A DNA stretch of 38,190 bases from Cnuella takakiae (lineage in GTDB: Bacteria > Bacteroidota > Bacteroidia > Chitinophagales > Chitinophagaceae), in assembly GCF_001953305.1 (NCBI RefSeq), contig NZ_MTFE01000010.1, forward strand, positions 5,388,923-5,427,112, written 5' to 3'. This document shows positions 24,301-32,307 of this stretch, one piece after another. Made by a program: the position numbers and the translations under genes. How positions within the stretch are numbered: the first letter of the stretch is position 1; every line of letters begins with the position of its first letter. The notes beneath the pieces are model-generated. The model was not told the DNA's origin. It worked only from the letters and a program-made list of their open reading frames with translations, and ran no database searches.

Positions 24301-25841
24301 AACCGGCCATTTTCATCATAGGAAAATCGAATGGCGAAACCGGCGAGGTTGGCAATGCTTTGCAGCAGCCTGCATTCGGTTTTACTTTGCCCGGTTGTGT
24401 ACTCAGCTTTAGTGAAGCGATATATTAGGTAATCCTTGTCAGTAACGTAGAAATAACCTTCTTCATGCAGGTGTAGGAACAACTTTTCACCCCGGTTGAA
24501 CACAGGCGACCCTGCAACCGGAAGACTAGTGAAATCGGCTGGCCGTCCATCTGCCATCCGTACTACTGCTGTTCCGGCTTCCATGTCCACAGCCAGCCCC
24601 CAATCATAGCTGTGGTGCCAGCCATAACCAAGAGGGCCCCTGTAGTTTGAGTTGCTGTACCATACACGCTCCCACACCAACGGGATGGGACCAGGCAATT
24701 TAAAATCCTCGTTGTCTGTGTAGAAGTAGCCACCTGAAACATCTACGGGGTGGCTCTGTCCTGTTCCAACGGCTTTTGATACGGCTGTCAGGGTTCCGCA
24801 ACCCACTTTGCCCCGCAGGGCTGTTAGTCCTTTCTCCACGCCTTTCTTAGCGGCGGCTTTCAACTTGCCTAAACCCGCCTTGAACAAACGGTCCAACAAG
24901 GCCATGGGATTAATAGGAGTAGGAATAGAATTGACCAGTACCGGCCGCGACCATGGAATTGGGGTTATAGTACCTGAAGGCACAAACAATTCCGCTTTGG
25001 GGCTACCCGGTTCCGGAGCTTTCTTGGCGCCTGCACGCTGTCCTTTGAACAAATCTACCACACCCACATCCCAACAATCGTAATTAAGGTGAAAGCTGCC
25101 CACCATCGGATCGCCATCAGCTACTACAAACAAACTTCCCAGGAAAGCCTTGCCATTGTTTTTTGCAACGGCCGCATCCATAGCAGGATGAAAACCGGCA
25201 CCCATGGGTATATGGGGTACATTCTTCACCTTGGTACCTGTAACTGCCCGGGGTATGGCGCCCCCAAACTTTACGGATGCACTCATATTTGCCAATCCCA
25301 TGGCTATATCTGCAATTGCTGCTTTGTTTTGGGCCAATGCGTTGCTTGCCCCCTGCCCATCCTCATCGCCGGAGGGCAGCGCATCCAGGGCTTGTTTCTT
25401 ATAGGTATTGATTAAGCAGCTCACCCAATCTTTGGCATTAAACAGCATGCCGATATAAGGGTGCGGCATAGGTACGGGTGCCGGTGATGGCGGGATGGTA
25501 ACCATGTGCACGTCCACACCCATTACCGGGTCCATCTGTTTACCCGCAGGTAGCACCGCCTGGCCCTTGAACGCAGCCAGCGCTTTCATTACCGGCATCA
25601 TGGCTGTTGCTGAAAGCCGGCCCGACAACCCTTTTACATTGTCTACCGCTCCTTTCACGGCAAGTGCGGTATCTACTATATTGCCTTTACCAGAAACCAG
25701 GTTGCTGATAGAAGCAGTAGCTTTTCCCACAGAATCCTTTGCCTCCTGCACATTGGCACCCGCACCCTGCACCACATGCTTGGATGCGCTGTAGGCACCG
25801 TGCTCGCCGGTACCATTATCGGGTAAAGCAGTATGACTCAT
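21342..25841 (-). CDS. PAAR/Rhs T6SS effector with C-terminal RNase-like toxin
   Basis: The 1499-residue protein has an N-terminal helical tail (1-95), a PAAR-like spike domain (about 103-255, beginning DPVMGVDVHMVTIPPSPAPVP), a DUF6531-like Rhs opening (about 360-420, VDVSGGYFYTDNEDF ... WERVWYSNSNY), a long array of YD/RHS repeats and the Rhs core end (1322-1380) with DPIG and DPFGL spaced as in the self-cleaving Rhs cage. The last 119 residues (1381-1499, bases 21342-21701) are the toxin tip, with GHFDKHKKEF and a C-terminal PKTMFRP segment resembling BECR-fold RNase toxins of the CdiA-C tRNase type. The VgrG partner is two genes upstream. The tip and the next gene are clearly more AT-rich than the rest of the gene, a usual sign of tip exchange. 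Confidence 0.92.
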   Translation of the reverse strand: MSHTALPDNGTGEHGAYSASKHVVQGAGANVQEAKDSVGKATASISNLVSGKGNIVDTALAVKGAVDNVKGLSGRLSATAMMPVMKALAAFKGQAVLPAGKQMDPVMGVDVHMVTIPPSPAPVPMPHPYIGMLFNAKDWVSCLINTYKKQALDALPSGDEDGQGASNALAQNKAAIADIAMGLANMSASVKFGGAIPRAVTGTKVKNVPHIPMGAGFHPAMDAAVAKNNGKAFLGSLFVVADGDPMVGSFHLNYDCWDVGVVDLFKGQRAGAKKAPEPGSPKAELFVPSGTITPIPWSRPVLVNSIPTPINPMALLDRLFKAGLGKLKAAAKKGVEKGLTALRGKVGCGTLTAVSKAVGTGQSHPVDVSGGYFYTDNEDFKLPGPIPLVWERVWYSNSNYRGPLGYGWHHSYDWGLAVDMEAGTAVVRMADGRPADFTSLPVAGSPVFNRGEKLFLHLHEEGYFYVTDKDYLIYRFTKAEYTTGQSKTECRLLQSIANLAGFAIRFSYDENGRLKRIVDSAGRNLVVLTDAHGCITSIQAPHPQFAGRSSFTIASYTYSDEGDLLQHKDALDQPMLFEYQAHLMMREVWRNGLTWQFRYSKPEGPDAKCIEVWGDENLLHYSFNYTDPACTVVTNSLGHRKLFYHRNGVVTKYIDPNGAAWIYRYNRFNELEGETDPLGNETVYAYDEWGNRIAVTDPAGGFVQTEFYHPQFHFAATGAVDAAGGRWKWSYNEKGAVRERVNPLGAKTVYQYEDGLLVEIISDSEAVTRLAYDEDRNLRSIQTDDGATTEYAYDVLGNCTEVVNPNCVKQRRIYDLNSRITRVLDFDGNDILLDYDGLDNVVRYRDKQKDVRYTYKGLSKLTIRTEAGATIGFVYDTEEQLRTVVNEHGLAYSFLLDPAGNVAEELGFDNITRKYERNAAGWVTKVNRPADRFTKYNYDACGRVTEVAYSDGAKEQYAYRTDGALLKAINDAASVQFDRDVMGNITKETVNGEWILSAYDVLGNRVKTISSLGADITHQYNKMGDVVQTEANGWLARFGYDKLGLETERTLPGNLVNKWQRDRIGRPVLQEVGQKAGSFFNRRKQRQYTWDVNDRLKQIRDEKGVTRFEHDAWSNLAKTVFPNGEEQLRNPDAVGNLYQTVNRKDREYAAGGQLRKAGGWQYSYDAEGNLVKKEHVGGDVWLYKWNSAGMLIKVVRPDQAEVSFAYDALGRRLSKRYKNTTTKFVWDGNVPLHECKEHSITGEKLSDVHVGENGITTWLFDTDSFAPCGKIKGDKKYSIVTDHLGTPAQMYKEDGGLFWEGELDSYGKVRMEKGELGSCPFRYQGQYEDVETGLYYNRFRYYDNQIGNYASQDPIGIAGNNPTIYAYVKDFNNRLDPFGLACQLWTPTGSKTSAQNAFGHFDKHKKEFPEYQNSLQYVKGAHAFTSSPPPGTFMRTRTNGENVYYHPGTNTFAVTKADGTPKTMFRPNPAEHGHATNQDYFESQAPGPSSVFSGPSKPS

Positions 25842-25922
25842 GACCCGGAGTTTGTGGTTTATTTATTTTAACCAGAAATATCCATATCGGGAAAGGTGGT
25901 CATAGATATCCAGTCTTGTTGG

Positions 25923-26213
25923 TCAACCTTTGGTAAAAGATTTATACGACCATACAGTTCCTGCTATAATTAAAAGCAGACCGCCAATAAAACCAATAAC
26001 CCGTGCGGTGGTTCGGCCCGCATAACGGCTCACCTGGCCGATGGTCCACCTGTTGTGATAACTGTCATCGGGCTTATACAACCAATCCCAATCTCGAAAT
26101 GCTCCAATGATGATGAGTATACCCAACACTACAAAACTGAGCGACACCATTTTACCGAACAGACCTGGGTTCTGTTGCATCCAACTAGCTATTTTATCGG
26201 TGCTGTCCTTCAT
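25923..26213 (-). CDS. Imm17-like two-helix membrane protein
   Basis: The 96-residue protein has two transmembrane segments (about 21-41 and 70-90) with the pattern LGILIIIGAFRDWDWLY between, then GRTTARVIGFIGGLLLIIAGTVW. This agrees with the Imm17 family of immunity proteins (GAxxxWDWF ... GRxxARxxYxxxGxxLxxxG). It sits between the TPR protein and the Rhs gene, upstream of the toxin, while another immunity candidate follows the toxin. It may protect against a toxin formerly encoded here, or be a fixed part of this effector cassette. Membrane topology and motif are visible; the immunity role is inferred. Confidence 0.65.
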   Translation of the reverse strand: MKDSTDKIASWMQQNPGLFGKMVSLSFVVLGILIIIGAFRDWDWLYKPDDSYHNRWTIGQVSRYAGRTTARVIGFIGGLLLIIAGTVWSYKSFTKG

Positions 26214-26236
26214 AATTAATCATTATAGTAAACTAA

Positions 26237-27595
26237 TTATGTATCTACCGGCTCTGTTGCAGCCGCAGGCTGAGGGCCAGGCACCTGCCGGTAATTCCTG
26301 ATCGCGGTAAGCCAATTGGGGCCATAAATGCGGCCTGCTATTGCATCCACTTCATCAAGGGAGATGTATTGTTGATAGCTTGAAGACAACAGCAGGTGCA
26401 GCAAAGCGGCGTAAGTAGAACCTTTTGCAACTTCAGTACTCAATTCAAAGCCAAGCCGCACGCCTTTGGCAAGCAACGATAAACCCTCGTTACGCAATCC
26501 TTCTTTAAAAGCACACTGGCCTGCCATCCTGCATGATTCAATGGCAAGTGGCATATTACCTTCCCGTATAAACAGCTCATAAGCCGCACTGTAATCGTTC
26601 CAACCAGAGCTCCATTCTTTTTGCAAAAAGTAAACACTGCCCCTGAACATCTGCGCCTGGGCAATCAGCACTCCAGCCATGTTGTTGGCGAAATATTGTT
26701 GGGCAGCCTGCGCTGCAGCCAAAGCTTCGTCTGCATAACTCAGTGCTTCATGCCACTGCTTATACCGGATTTTGTCATTCCCCAAAGCAATATTGACCAC
26801 AACCAATTGCATTACCCAATATGGATCCTTAGTGATACTGCTCGTGGCAATGTCAATACATGCACGCCCACAGGTTTCTGCCTCCTGCTGCTTAGCTGCT
26901 CCCATGGCATTCATCATCTTTACAAAAGCTTTGCGGTATTGAGTACCCGGATCATTAGGATCACCCATTGCTGCTGCCTGTTCCATGGCTTTGGGCATGT
27001 CTAAATACAAGGGAATACTGGTTATCAATCCTTCAAAATCAATTGCAATTCCCTCATATGCAGGATCAACAATAGAATCGTGAATCAATATCTTCACTTT
27101 AGCGTTAATAGGCAGCTCCAGGGTTTTTGATAACCATTTAGTGAATTCAAAATCAACAACACCACCCCGTAAAACAGCCACGACAAACAGACCATCCGGA
27201 AGTGCTAAAGCATTTGCCAGCTTGTTGAAATTGTCGATGAAAAGGGCGGCAGGGTTTTCATCTTTTGCCAACGAGAAATCAGCTTGCCAGTGAACCGGAA
27301 CATCATCAATGCGTTCATCCTTCACGCTCCTGTTCCAGATATCCACAATTTCCTGGAGTTCTGCAACCAGGGCAAAACTGTAATCCCGCAAATCGTAGCA
27401 CCTAGAATCAAAAAGAAAAGCAATGTCGAAAATCGGCGTGTCTACCCCAATCATAAAAGTGTAAAAAGCATCTACCATATCCAGTTCATCCTGGGCACAC
27501 AGCAGCCGGACAATCCTTGAAGACTTATGCCTCTTGGCTTCTTCCCACTTCTCTGCCATTAATTCAACTCGTTGCTGAAAAGGATTTGACTGCAT
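26237..27595 (-). CDS. TPR-like protein between VgrG and Rhs, effector adaptor candidate
   Basis: The 452-residue protein has no signal peptide. The first half (about 1-235) is a mixed domain with DELDMVDAFYTFMIGVDTPIFDIAFLF and a LFVVAVLRGGVVDFEFTKWL strand-helix unit that I do not recognise. The second half (about 240-430) consists of helical repeats of TPR type (WHEALSYADEALAAAQAAQ, WSSGWNDYSAAYELFIREGNMPLAIESCRMAGQCA). Its position exactly between vgrG (11 bases) and the Rhs cassette is where proteobacterial systems place effector-loading adaptors (Tap/DUF4123, EagR/DUF1795, Tec). I infer it loads the Rhs protein onto VgrG. The adaptor role is not demonstrated by sequence. Confidence 0.65.
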   Translation of the reverse strand: MQSNPFQQRVELMAEKWEEAKRHKSSRIVRLLCAQDELDMVDAFYTFMIGVDTPIFDIAFLFDSRCYDLRDYSFALVAELQEIVDIWNRSVKDERIDDVPVHWQADFSLAKDENPAALFIDNFNKLANALALPDGLFVVAVLRGGVVDFEFTKWLSKTLELPINAKVKILIHDSIVDPAYEGIAIDFEGLITSIPLYLDMPKAMEQAAAMGDPNDPGTQYRKAFVKMMNAMGAAKQQEAETCGRACIDIATSSITKDPYWVMQLVVVNIALGNDKIRYKQWHEALSYADEALAAAQAAQQYFANNMAGVLIAQAQMFRGSVYFLQKEWSSGWNDYSAAYELFIREGNMPLAIESCRMAGQCAFKEGLRNEGLSLLAKGVRLGFELSTEVAKGSTYAALLHLLLSSSYQQYISLDEVDAIAGRIYGPNWLTAIRNYRQVPGPQPAAATEPVDT

Positions 27596-27606
27596 TGATA
27601 CTTGCC

Positions 27607-29466
27607 TTAGTTAAGTTTTACAATGGCTCCCTGAATAGAGGTGGGTCCAGATGAACTAACATCCATGGTCGCATCGCCATTCACTGTAGCACTAGCTCCT
27701 GTAAGCTTTACTTCGGATATTCCATTCACCAAAGCTTTTGCGCCAACAAGTGTAGCATTATCAGAACCTGAAATAGTTGTCTTGACACCACCCACATTCA
27801 CTTCGCCATTTGCTTTCATGTCGATACCATGGGCTCCACTGTTCATACGCGCATCAGCGCTTCCGCCTATTACTACGTGTGCACCGGTTAAGGTTATTGT
27901 ATCTCCTTCCATCGTCAACGAAGACTTGCCATTGGTAAGCACAATCTTCAAAGCCGCCGTTACCGTTATGGCGTTGGTACCGTCAATTTCAATTTTGTTC
28001 TTGGCGGTCTTGTCGATGATAGAGATGCCACCGCCATCATTCAGCGTTACGGTATGGCCACTTTTGCTGGTGAGGCTCTTGGTATTATTGCCCTGCCCCC
28101 CACCGCCGCCGGTCTTGCCATGAAACATGCTGCCCATCACAAAAGGCCGATCAGGGTCATTGTAGCGAAAGCAAAGGAGCACCTGATCGCCGGGCTCGGG
28201 CACCACCACGAGGCCGCGGTTTTTGGCGCCGTCCTTGCCGCCGCCGGCATCGGGGGTCATCACCCGCAGCCAGTCGGTCATTTCATTGGCCGCCTGCTGC
28301 CAAAGCATCTGCACCCGCACACGGCCCATGTTGTCGGGATCCTTGTTGTCGGTAACGGTAGCGATCTGGGGCTCGGCGATGGGCTGGATGGTGTTCTTTA
28401 CCGGTATGACCTCGATACCAGATGGAATGCCTTCAAACACATTGTAGTACTTGCCGTTCTCGTTGATGTAATGCTCCACCCCGGTGATCAGGAACTTGCC
28501 CAGGTCCTCCTTGGCAAAAGCATTTTGCTCCGGCCTTGAGATCTTTACATCGGCGATGGCGCCAATACAAATGGTGGGATTGTCGCTGCTGCCCGAAAGC
28601 ACTTCGAGGTCGGCAGCCAAAGCCGTTTTCTTTTTTTGTACAAAATCCTTCAGGTCGCCTTCGCTGTTCACGCGCTGCCGCACCGGGAAGCTTACCGGCT
28701 CGGCAAACACGTTGTGCGATTCATTGAGGGCAAAACTGGCATACTGATCTAGGCCATCCACGCTCTTAGGCGCTTTTGCCGTCACCACCTTATCGTCCTT
28801 GGAGAGATAGGCATAACTCGAAAAAGCCAGGGGAAGGATGCGCAGCTTTGTTTGCAACTGCTGTACATCTTCGCCGTACACCAGGCTGATGTTGGGCGCC
28901 GAGGCAGGCTTGCCGAAATAAAGCTGGATACCATCGTAGTAACACCACTCACCAAAATCGGCCGACAGGCAGTTGAGAAAATGAAAAGTGCTTTCGCGGT
29001 ACTGGCAGATATAGGTAATCTGCTTCTTGTACTGCGGTTTTACCTGCGTGCGCACACTGCATTGCGCCAGGGCAGCGGTCAACTGCTGTACAATCTGTTG
29101 CAGGCTTTTTTTGTAGAAAGAAAGAAAATGGGGACCGTTCTCCAACAGAATGGTGGGGCTGTAGCCTTTCAGTACCAGGTCGCTGGTAAAGTTTTCGGCC
29201 TGCTCCATCCCTATTTCGCAGATCAATCCCCTGAATTCATAGGCCAGTTCGCCATCACTTGCTTTAAAGAGCTTGATGATGGCCAGCTTGCCGATCTTTT
29301 TCTGCGCGTCGCTCAGCTTAAACGCACCCGTCTTTTCCAGCACATCATAGCGAATACGGATGCTGAACTCGTGGTGTTCGTTGAAGCGCTGCCGGATGAT
29401 CACCGAATGGTAATAGGCAATCTGCTCATCCTCGATCTCTATTTGTGCAAGCACCTGGTTTTGCAT
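27607..29466 (-). CDS. tssI: T6SS spike protein VgrG
   Basis: The 619-residue protein is VgrG (gp27-gp5 fusion). The first 350 or so residues form the gp27-like hub, the segment around PEIATVTDNKDPDNMGRVRVQMLWQ is the gp5 OB-fold start typical of VgrG, and EMTDWLRVMTPDAGGGKDGAKNRGLVVVPEPGDQVLLCFRYNDPDRPFVMGSMFHGKTG is the usual VgrG core. The C-terminal 150 residues are a repetitive beta-helix (SLTMEGDTITLTGAHV, NATLVGAKALVNG, VKLTGASATVNGDATMDV) ending in IVKLN, with no extra effector domain. The spike tip is completed by the PAAR domain of the Rhs protein encoded two genes downstream. Start is ATG 29466. Confidence 0.94.
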   Translation of the reverse strand: MQNQVLAQIEIEDEQIAYYHSVIIRQRFNEHHEFSIRIRYDVLEKTGAFKLSDAQKKIGKLAIIKLFKASDGELAYEFRGLICEIGMEQAENFTSDLVLKGYSPTILLENGPHFLSFYKKSLQQIVQQLTAALAQCSVRTQVKPQYKKQITYICQYRESTFHFLNCLSADFGEWCYYDGIQLYFGKPASAPNISLVYGEDVQQLQTKLRILPLAFSSYAYLSKDDKVVTAKAPKSVDGLDQYASFALNESHNVFAEPVSFPVRQRVNSEGDLKDFVQKKKTALAADLEVLSGSSDNPTICIGAIADVKISRPEQNAFAKEDLGKFLITGVEHYINENGKYYNVFEGIPSGIEVIPVKNTIQPIAEPQIATVTDNKDPDNMGRVRVQMLWQQAANEMTDWLRVMTPDAGGGKDGAKNRGLVVVPEPGDQVLLCFRYNDPDRPFVMGSMFHGKTGGGGGQGNNTKSLTSKSGHTVTLNDGGGISIIDKTAKNKIEIDGTNAITVTAALKIVLTNGKSSLTMEGDTITLTGAHVVIGGSADARMNSGAHGIDMKANGEVNVGGVKTTISGSDNATLVGAKALVNGISEVKLTGASATVNGDATMDVSSSGPTSIQGAIVKLN

Positions 29467-29593
29467 GACAAAAGGTTGGCATGATCAATAAAGAACAGCA
29501 GTGCAACGCTGCTTCCGGTTAAACTAAGCCTGCCTGCAACCAGAATACCGGACGACTGGCGGGACTAGAAATAAGGAAGCAACGCAGTATAAA

Positions 29594-29635
29594 AGTACTA
29601 CAGCACAAAAGCTGAGGCACTTTGTGCAGTATACT
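29594..29635 (-). promoter_or_regulatory. Hairpin between hcp and vgrG
   Basis: An imperfect stem of about 15 bp with one or two bulges pairs 29594-29611 with 29620-29635 (inner GCACAAA with TTTGTGC) around an 8-base loop. It lies between the hcp stop (29707) and the vgrG start (29466). It lacks a T-run on the minus strand, so partial termination or mRNA processing is more likely than full termination. It could keep Hcp output above VgrG output. Confidence 0.4.
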
Positions 29636-29706
29636 ATTGGCAAACACAGCCATCAGCAGCATACCGTTAGCGGTTCATCCAGCATAGTATCTATAGCAGG
29701 CATCCG

Positions 29707-30099
29707 CTACTTAGGCCATTCGTTCTTGTGCTCTGCATTGCCAATCTTGATCTTTTCAGCCGACACTGTAAAGTCTATAGCCATAGGCTCCGAACCCGTG
29801 ATGTCAATACCTTCCTGAAAATGGATGATGTATCCTTTTTCCCAGGTGAGCTCTTTCATCTTGGCATCTTCATCCGTTTTCTTGAAAATGATGGAGCCGT
29901 CAATGGGCTTGTACTGGTTTACCATCGATTCAATGATGGAAGTGTCATCGGTTGACTCGATACTTAGGTTGATGGTTCCGCCATACACCCCCGATGCAGG
30001 ACGACCTTTGGAGTCCACATCTCTGCGCAGGGCATAATTGCATTTCAGCACATCGATGTTGTCTTTACTCCCGATTTTGAGTTTTGCATTGAAAGCCAT
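29707..30099 (-). CDS. tssD: T6SS tube protein Hcp (TssD)
   Basis: The 130-residue protein is the Bacteroidota TssD. It begins MAFNAKLKIGSKDNIDVLKCNYALRRDVDSKGRPASGVYGGTINLSIES, the strand-loop pattern of this subfamily (KGRPSSGVxGGxIxLxIES), and ends with an ITGSEPMAIDFTVSAEKIKIGNAEHKNEW strand pair. Length is normal for TssD (130) and shorter than proteobacterial Hcp (about 160). Hcp rings stack into the tube that is pushed out by the sheath. It is placed upstream of vgrG and the effector cassette, with 240 bases and a hairpin between them. Confidence 0.93.
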   Translation of the reverse strand: MAFNAKLKIGSKDNIDVLKCNYALRRDVDSKGRPASGVYGGTINLSIESTDDTSIIESMVNQYKPIDGSIIFKKTDEDAKMKELTWEKGYIIHFQEGIDITGSEPMAIDFTVSAEKIKIGNAEHKNEWPK

Positions 30100-30305
30100 G
30101 ATTGTTGGTATTAAGAGTGAAAAAAATTAAAGGCTTCAAACAGGACCAAAAATTAATAGGGCAAAGGTTTTATTACAATAAGTATAATAACGGATTAAAG
30201 ACCAGCGATTTTCGGGGCAGGATCAAAAGAAAGCTTCACTAGCGGACCAGATGGTGGCCTTGTATTGCTATCAACTTATGTATTAAGCAAAGCCATACAC
30301 CCTGC

Positions 30306-31139
30306 TCACAGCAGTGCAAACAGAAAAAGACCAATGATCAAAAACAACAAAACAATCAGCACTGTTTTCAAGGTAGCGGGCTGTTTTTGGAGTAGGGGCT
30401 GCAAGGTCAACTGTATAAGGTACATGGAAAAGTTATCCCTGGTTTTCCCCTCACACAACTGGCGGAATGCCGCGGCCTTATCTTCCGGTTCGGTGTCGGT
30501 AAGCGTATTACTGATCTGCGCCGCTTTTATCTGCTCCAGAAAACCATCGGTACACAAAAGGATATAATCACCTTCGGCTATCTGACTGAGTTCATAAAAG
30601 TCCACCAGGTTGTTTCGGTTGCCGGCGTTCAGGCTCCGTGTAATAATGTTGCGCTGCGGATGTACGGCTGCTTCATGCTCCGACAACTCCCCACTACGTA
30701 CCAGTTCATATACCAGCGAATGATCACTGCTCATCCACACAACTTTCCCGTTCCGGATATGGTGGATGCGGCTATCACCACACCAGGCCACTATCACCCG
30801 ATCAGGGCATACCAAGGCAAGCGACAGGGTAGTGCTCATTCTCCTGGCACTGCTGTCTTCTGCGGCATAAGCAACCAGTTGGCTATTGGCATGTTCAATA
30901 GCTTGCAATAAGAAGTCGCGACTTGTTGCTCCTTCCCTGTTTGCTTCGTAGTAGTCCCGGATGGCCGAACAAACTAAAGCGCTGGCTACTTCACCCTTGT
31001 TTTCACCACCAACGCCGTCACACACTACAAAGAGCCGTTCACCAGGGGCGGCACTACCCTTTTGGGGAGATACGCTGTCTTCATTGTTTGATCTCCGGCC
31101 CAGCTCATTGAGGCAAAAGACCTTTTTAGCTGCGATCAA
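30306..31139 (-). CDS. PP2C-type Ser/Thr phosphatase of the T6SS switch
   Basis: The 277-residue protein (from the TTG at 31139) is a PPM/PP2C phosphatase with a C-terminal membrane anchor. PP2C motifs: ELGRRSNNEDS, CDGVGGENKGE (metal Asp of the first site), AWCGDSRIHHIRNG, CTDGFLEQI and KTRDNFSMYL. The last about 20 residues (VLIVLLFLIIGLFLFALL) are a tail anchor, so the catalytic domain should face the cytoplasm. It would reverse the kinase action on the FHA pathway (PppA role). Start is uncertain: no ATG is in frame near the domain; a TTG at 31208 also exists but would overlap the preceding gene by 43 bases. The domain begins about 10 residues after the 31139 start, as is usual in the family. 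Confidence 0.88.
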   Translation of the reverse strand: MIAAKKVFCLNELGRRSNNEDSVSPQKGSAAPGERLFVVCDGVGGENKGEVASALVCSAIRDYYEANREGATSRDFLLQAIEHANSQLVAYAAEDSSARRMSTTLSLALVCPDRVIVAWCGDSRIHHIRNGKVVWMSSDHSLVYELVRSGELSEHEAAVHPQRNIITRSLNAGNRNNLVDFYELSQIAEGDYILLCTDGFLEQIKAAQISNTLTDTEPEDKAAAFRQLCEGKTRDNFSMYLIQLTLQPLLQKQPATLKTVLIVLLFLIIGLFLFALL

Positions 31140-31165
31140 AGTATTGTGTTTTAGATTGTTTCGCG

Positions 31166-32275
31166 TTAGTCCAATGCCAGCCGCATACCGATAGCCTTGC
31201 TTTTCCAAAACCAGCTTTGCCGCTGCCTGCTGGCAGGATGAAAGGCACTTTTTCCATCTGCAAAAGATCCGCCCCGTACAACTTTCTCACGCCCATCCTG
31301 CGGGCCAAAAGGATTGACGTAAGCACTGGATTTATAATATGCCGGATCATACCAGTCGCGGCACCACTCAGCTACATTTCCAAAAAGGTCATAAATACCC
31401 AATGCATTAGGTGCCAACTTACCTACAGGCTGGGTTTTCCTTTTTGCATTGTCGTTGTACCAAACGGTAGATTTCAAATCAACCGGCGTTCCGCCTTTCC
31501 GGGCGGCATACTCCCATTCCGCTTCTGTTGGCAAACGCACCTTACGCTTGGTAATGGTGTTGACCCGGTTAACAAACTGGGTTGCATCATCATGTGTGAT
31601 ATTTTCTACGGGGCACTCGGGGCATTTATTTTCGCTGGGATTACTACCCATAAGCAGTTCCCATTGGCGTTGTGTTACTTCGTATTTATTTATGTAAAAA
31701 GTTGAAAGCTTAACAGGATGTGCAGGTACCACATCAGGCGGACCTTTATCTTCACCCATAGCAAAAGAATCTAACGGCACTTCTATCATATTGGCCAGCA
31801 TTTCTTTTACGATCTTAGCAGCCTCCGTTCCATCCTCTGTTACAGCTTCCCTGATGGGCACAACTTTAGGACCTACCGGCTTTGGATCTGGCTTCATTAT
31901 TACCCTGAAGGCAATACGGTGTACATAGTCCTGTTTGGGTTTTAAAAAAATAGTATCCGAAATGAGATGCCCGGTAATGGGCTGCACCGCCTCGATATAA
32001 TTGGGGCCTGGCTTTAACGCAACCACTTTGGGCGTACCCGACCCAAACTCACCGTAACTACTGCCGTTTATCTTCAATGCGCAAAGAGTATCCACTACAA
32101 AACGGACATTCACTAAAGGTATACGTTGCTTGTTTGTCGCTGGCGGAATTTTAGCAGGAGGCTTTGGTGCAGGGCTAGGTTTAGAGTTTCTAGTATCCTT
32201 TACAGGAGTTACTTCCTGGCAGAGAAGCGAACCAGAAACAAACAAAATAAGTATAGTCAATGTGGTTTTGAACAT
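31166..32275 (-). CDS. Secreted SUMF1 (formylglycine-generating-like) protein
   Basis: The 369-residue protein starts at the ATG at 32275 (MFKTTLTILILFVSGSLLCQ), a signal peptide ending around SLLCQ, so it is periplasmic. A Pro-rich spacer (PSPAPKPPAKIPP) and a beta domain precede the SUMF1/FGE-like domain (about 165-369) with YEVTQRQWELLMGSNPSENKCPECPVENITHDDATQFVNR, RLPTEAEWEYAAR, LFGNVAEWCRDWY and VVRGGSF. It is downstream of a kinase that has the same domain outside the membrane. No sulfatase gene is present, so sulfatase maturation is unlikely; FGE-like domains also occur in T6SS kinases (PpkA) as periplasmic sensing or binding modules. Role inferred: part of the signal input. Confidence 0.85.
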   Translation of the reverse strand: MFKTTLTILILFVSGSLLCQEVTPVKDTRNSKPSPAPKPPAKIPPATNKQRIPLVNVRFVVDTLCALKINGSSYGEFGSGTPKVVALKPGPNYIEAVQPITGHLISDTIFLKPKQDYVHRIAFRVIMKPDPKPVGPKVVPIREAVTEDGTEAAKIVKEMLANMIEVPLDSFAMGEDKGPPDVVPAHPVKLSTFYINKYEVTQRQWELLMGSNPSENKCPECPVENITHDDATQFVNRVNTITKRKVRLPTEAEWEYAARKGGTPVDLKSTVWYNDNAKRKTQPVGKLAPNALGIYDLFGNVAEWCRDWYDPAYYKSSAYVNPFGPQDGREKVVRGGSFADGKSAFHPASRQRQSWFWKSKAIGMRLALD

Positions 32276-32307
32276 CACACCTAATTGTTAAGGAAGTCAA
32301 CCTTTGA

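Noticed and set aside
21342-25841. Rhs protein as an adhesin or wall-associated YD-repeat protein
   Set aside because: It has a PAAR-like domain, no signal peptide, a VgrG partner nearby and an Rhs core with a short variable tip, all features of a T6SS effector.
31166-32275. SUMF1 protein as a sulfatase-activating enzyme
   Set aside because: No sulfatase is present in the window and the gene sits within T6SS control genes; a signal or binding role is more likely.
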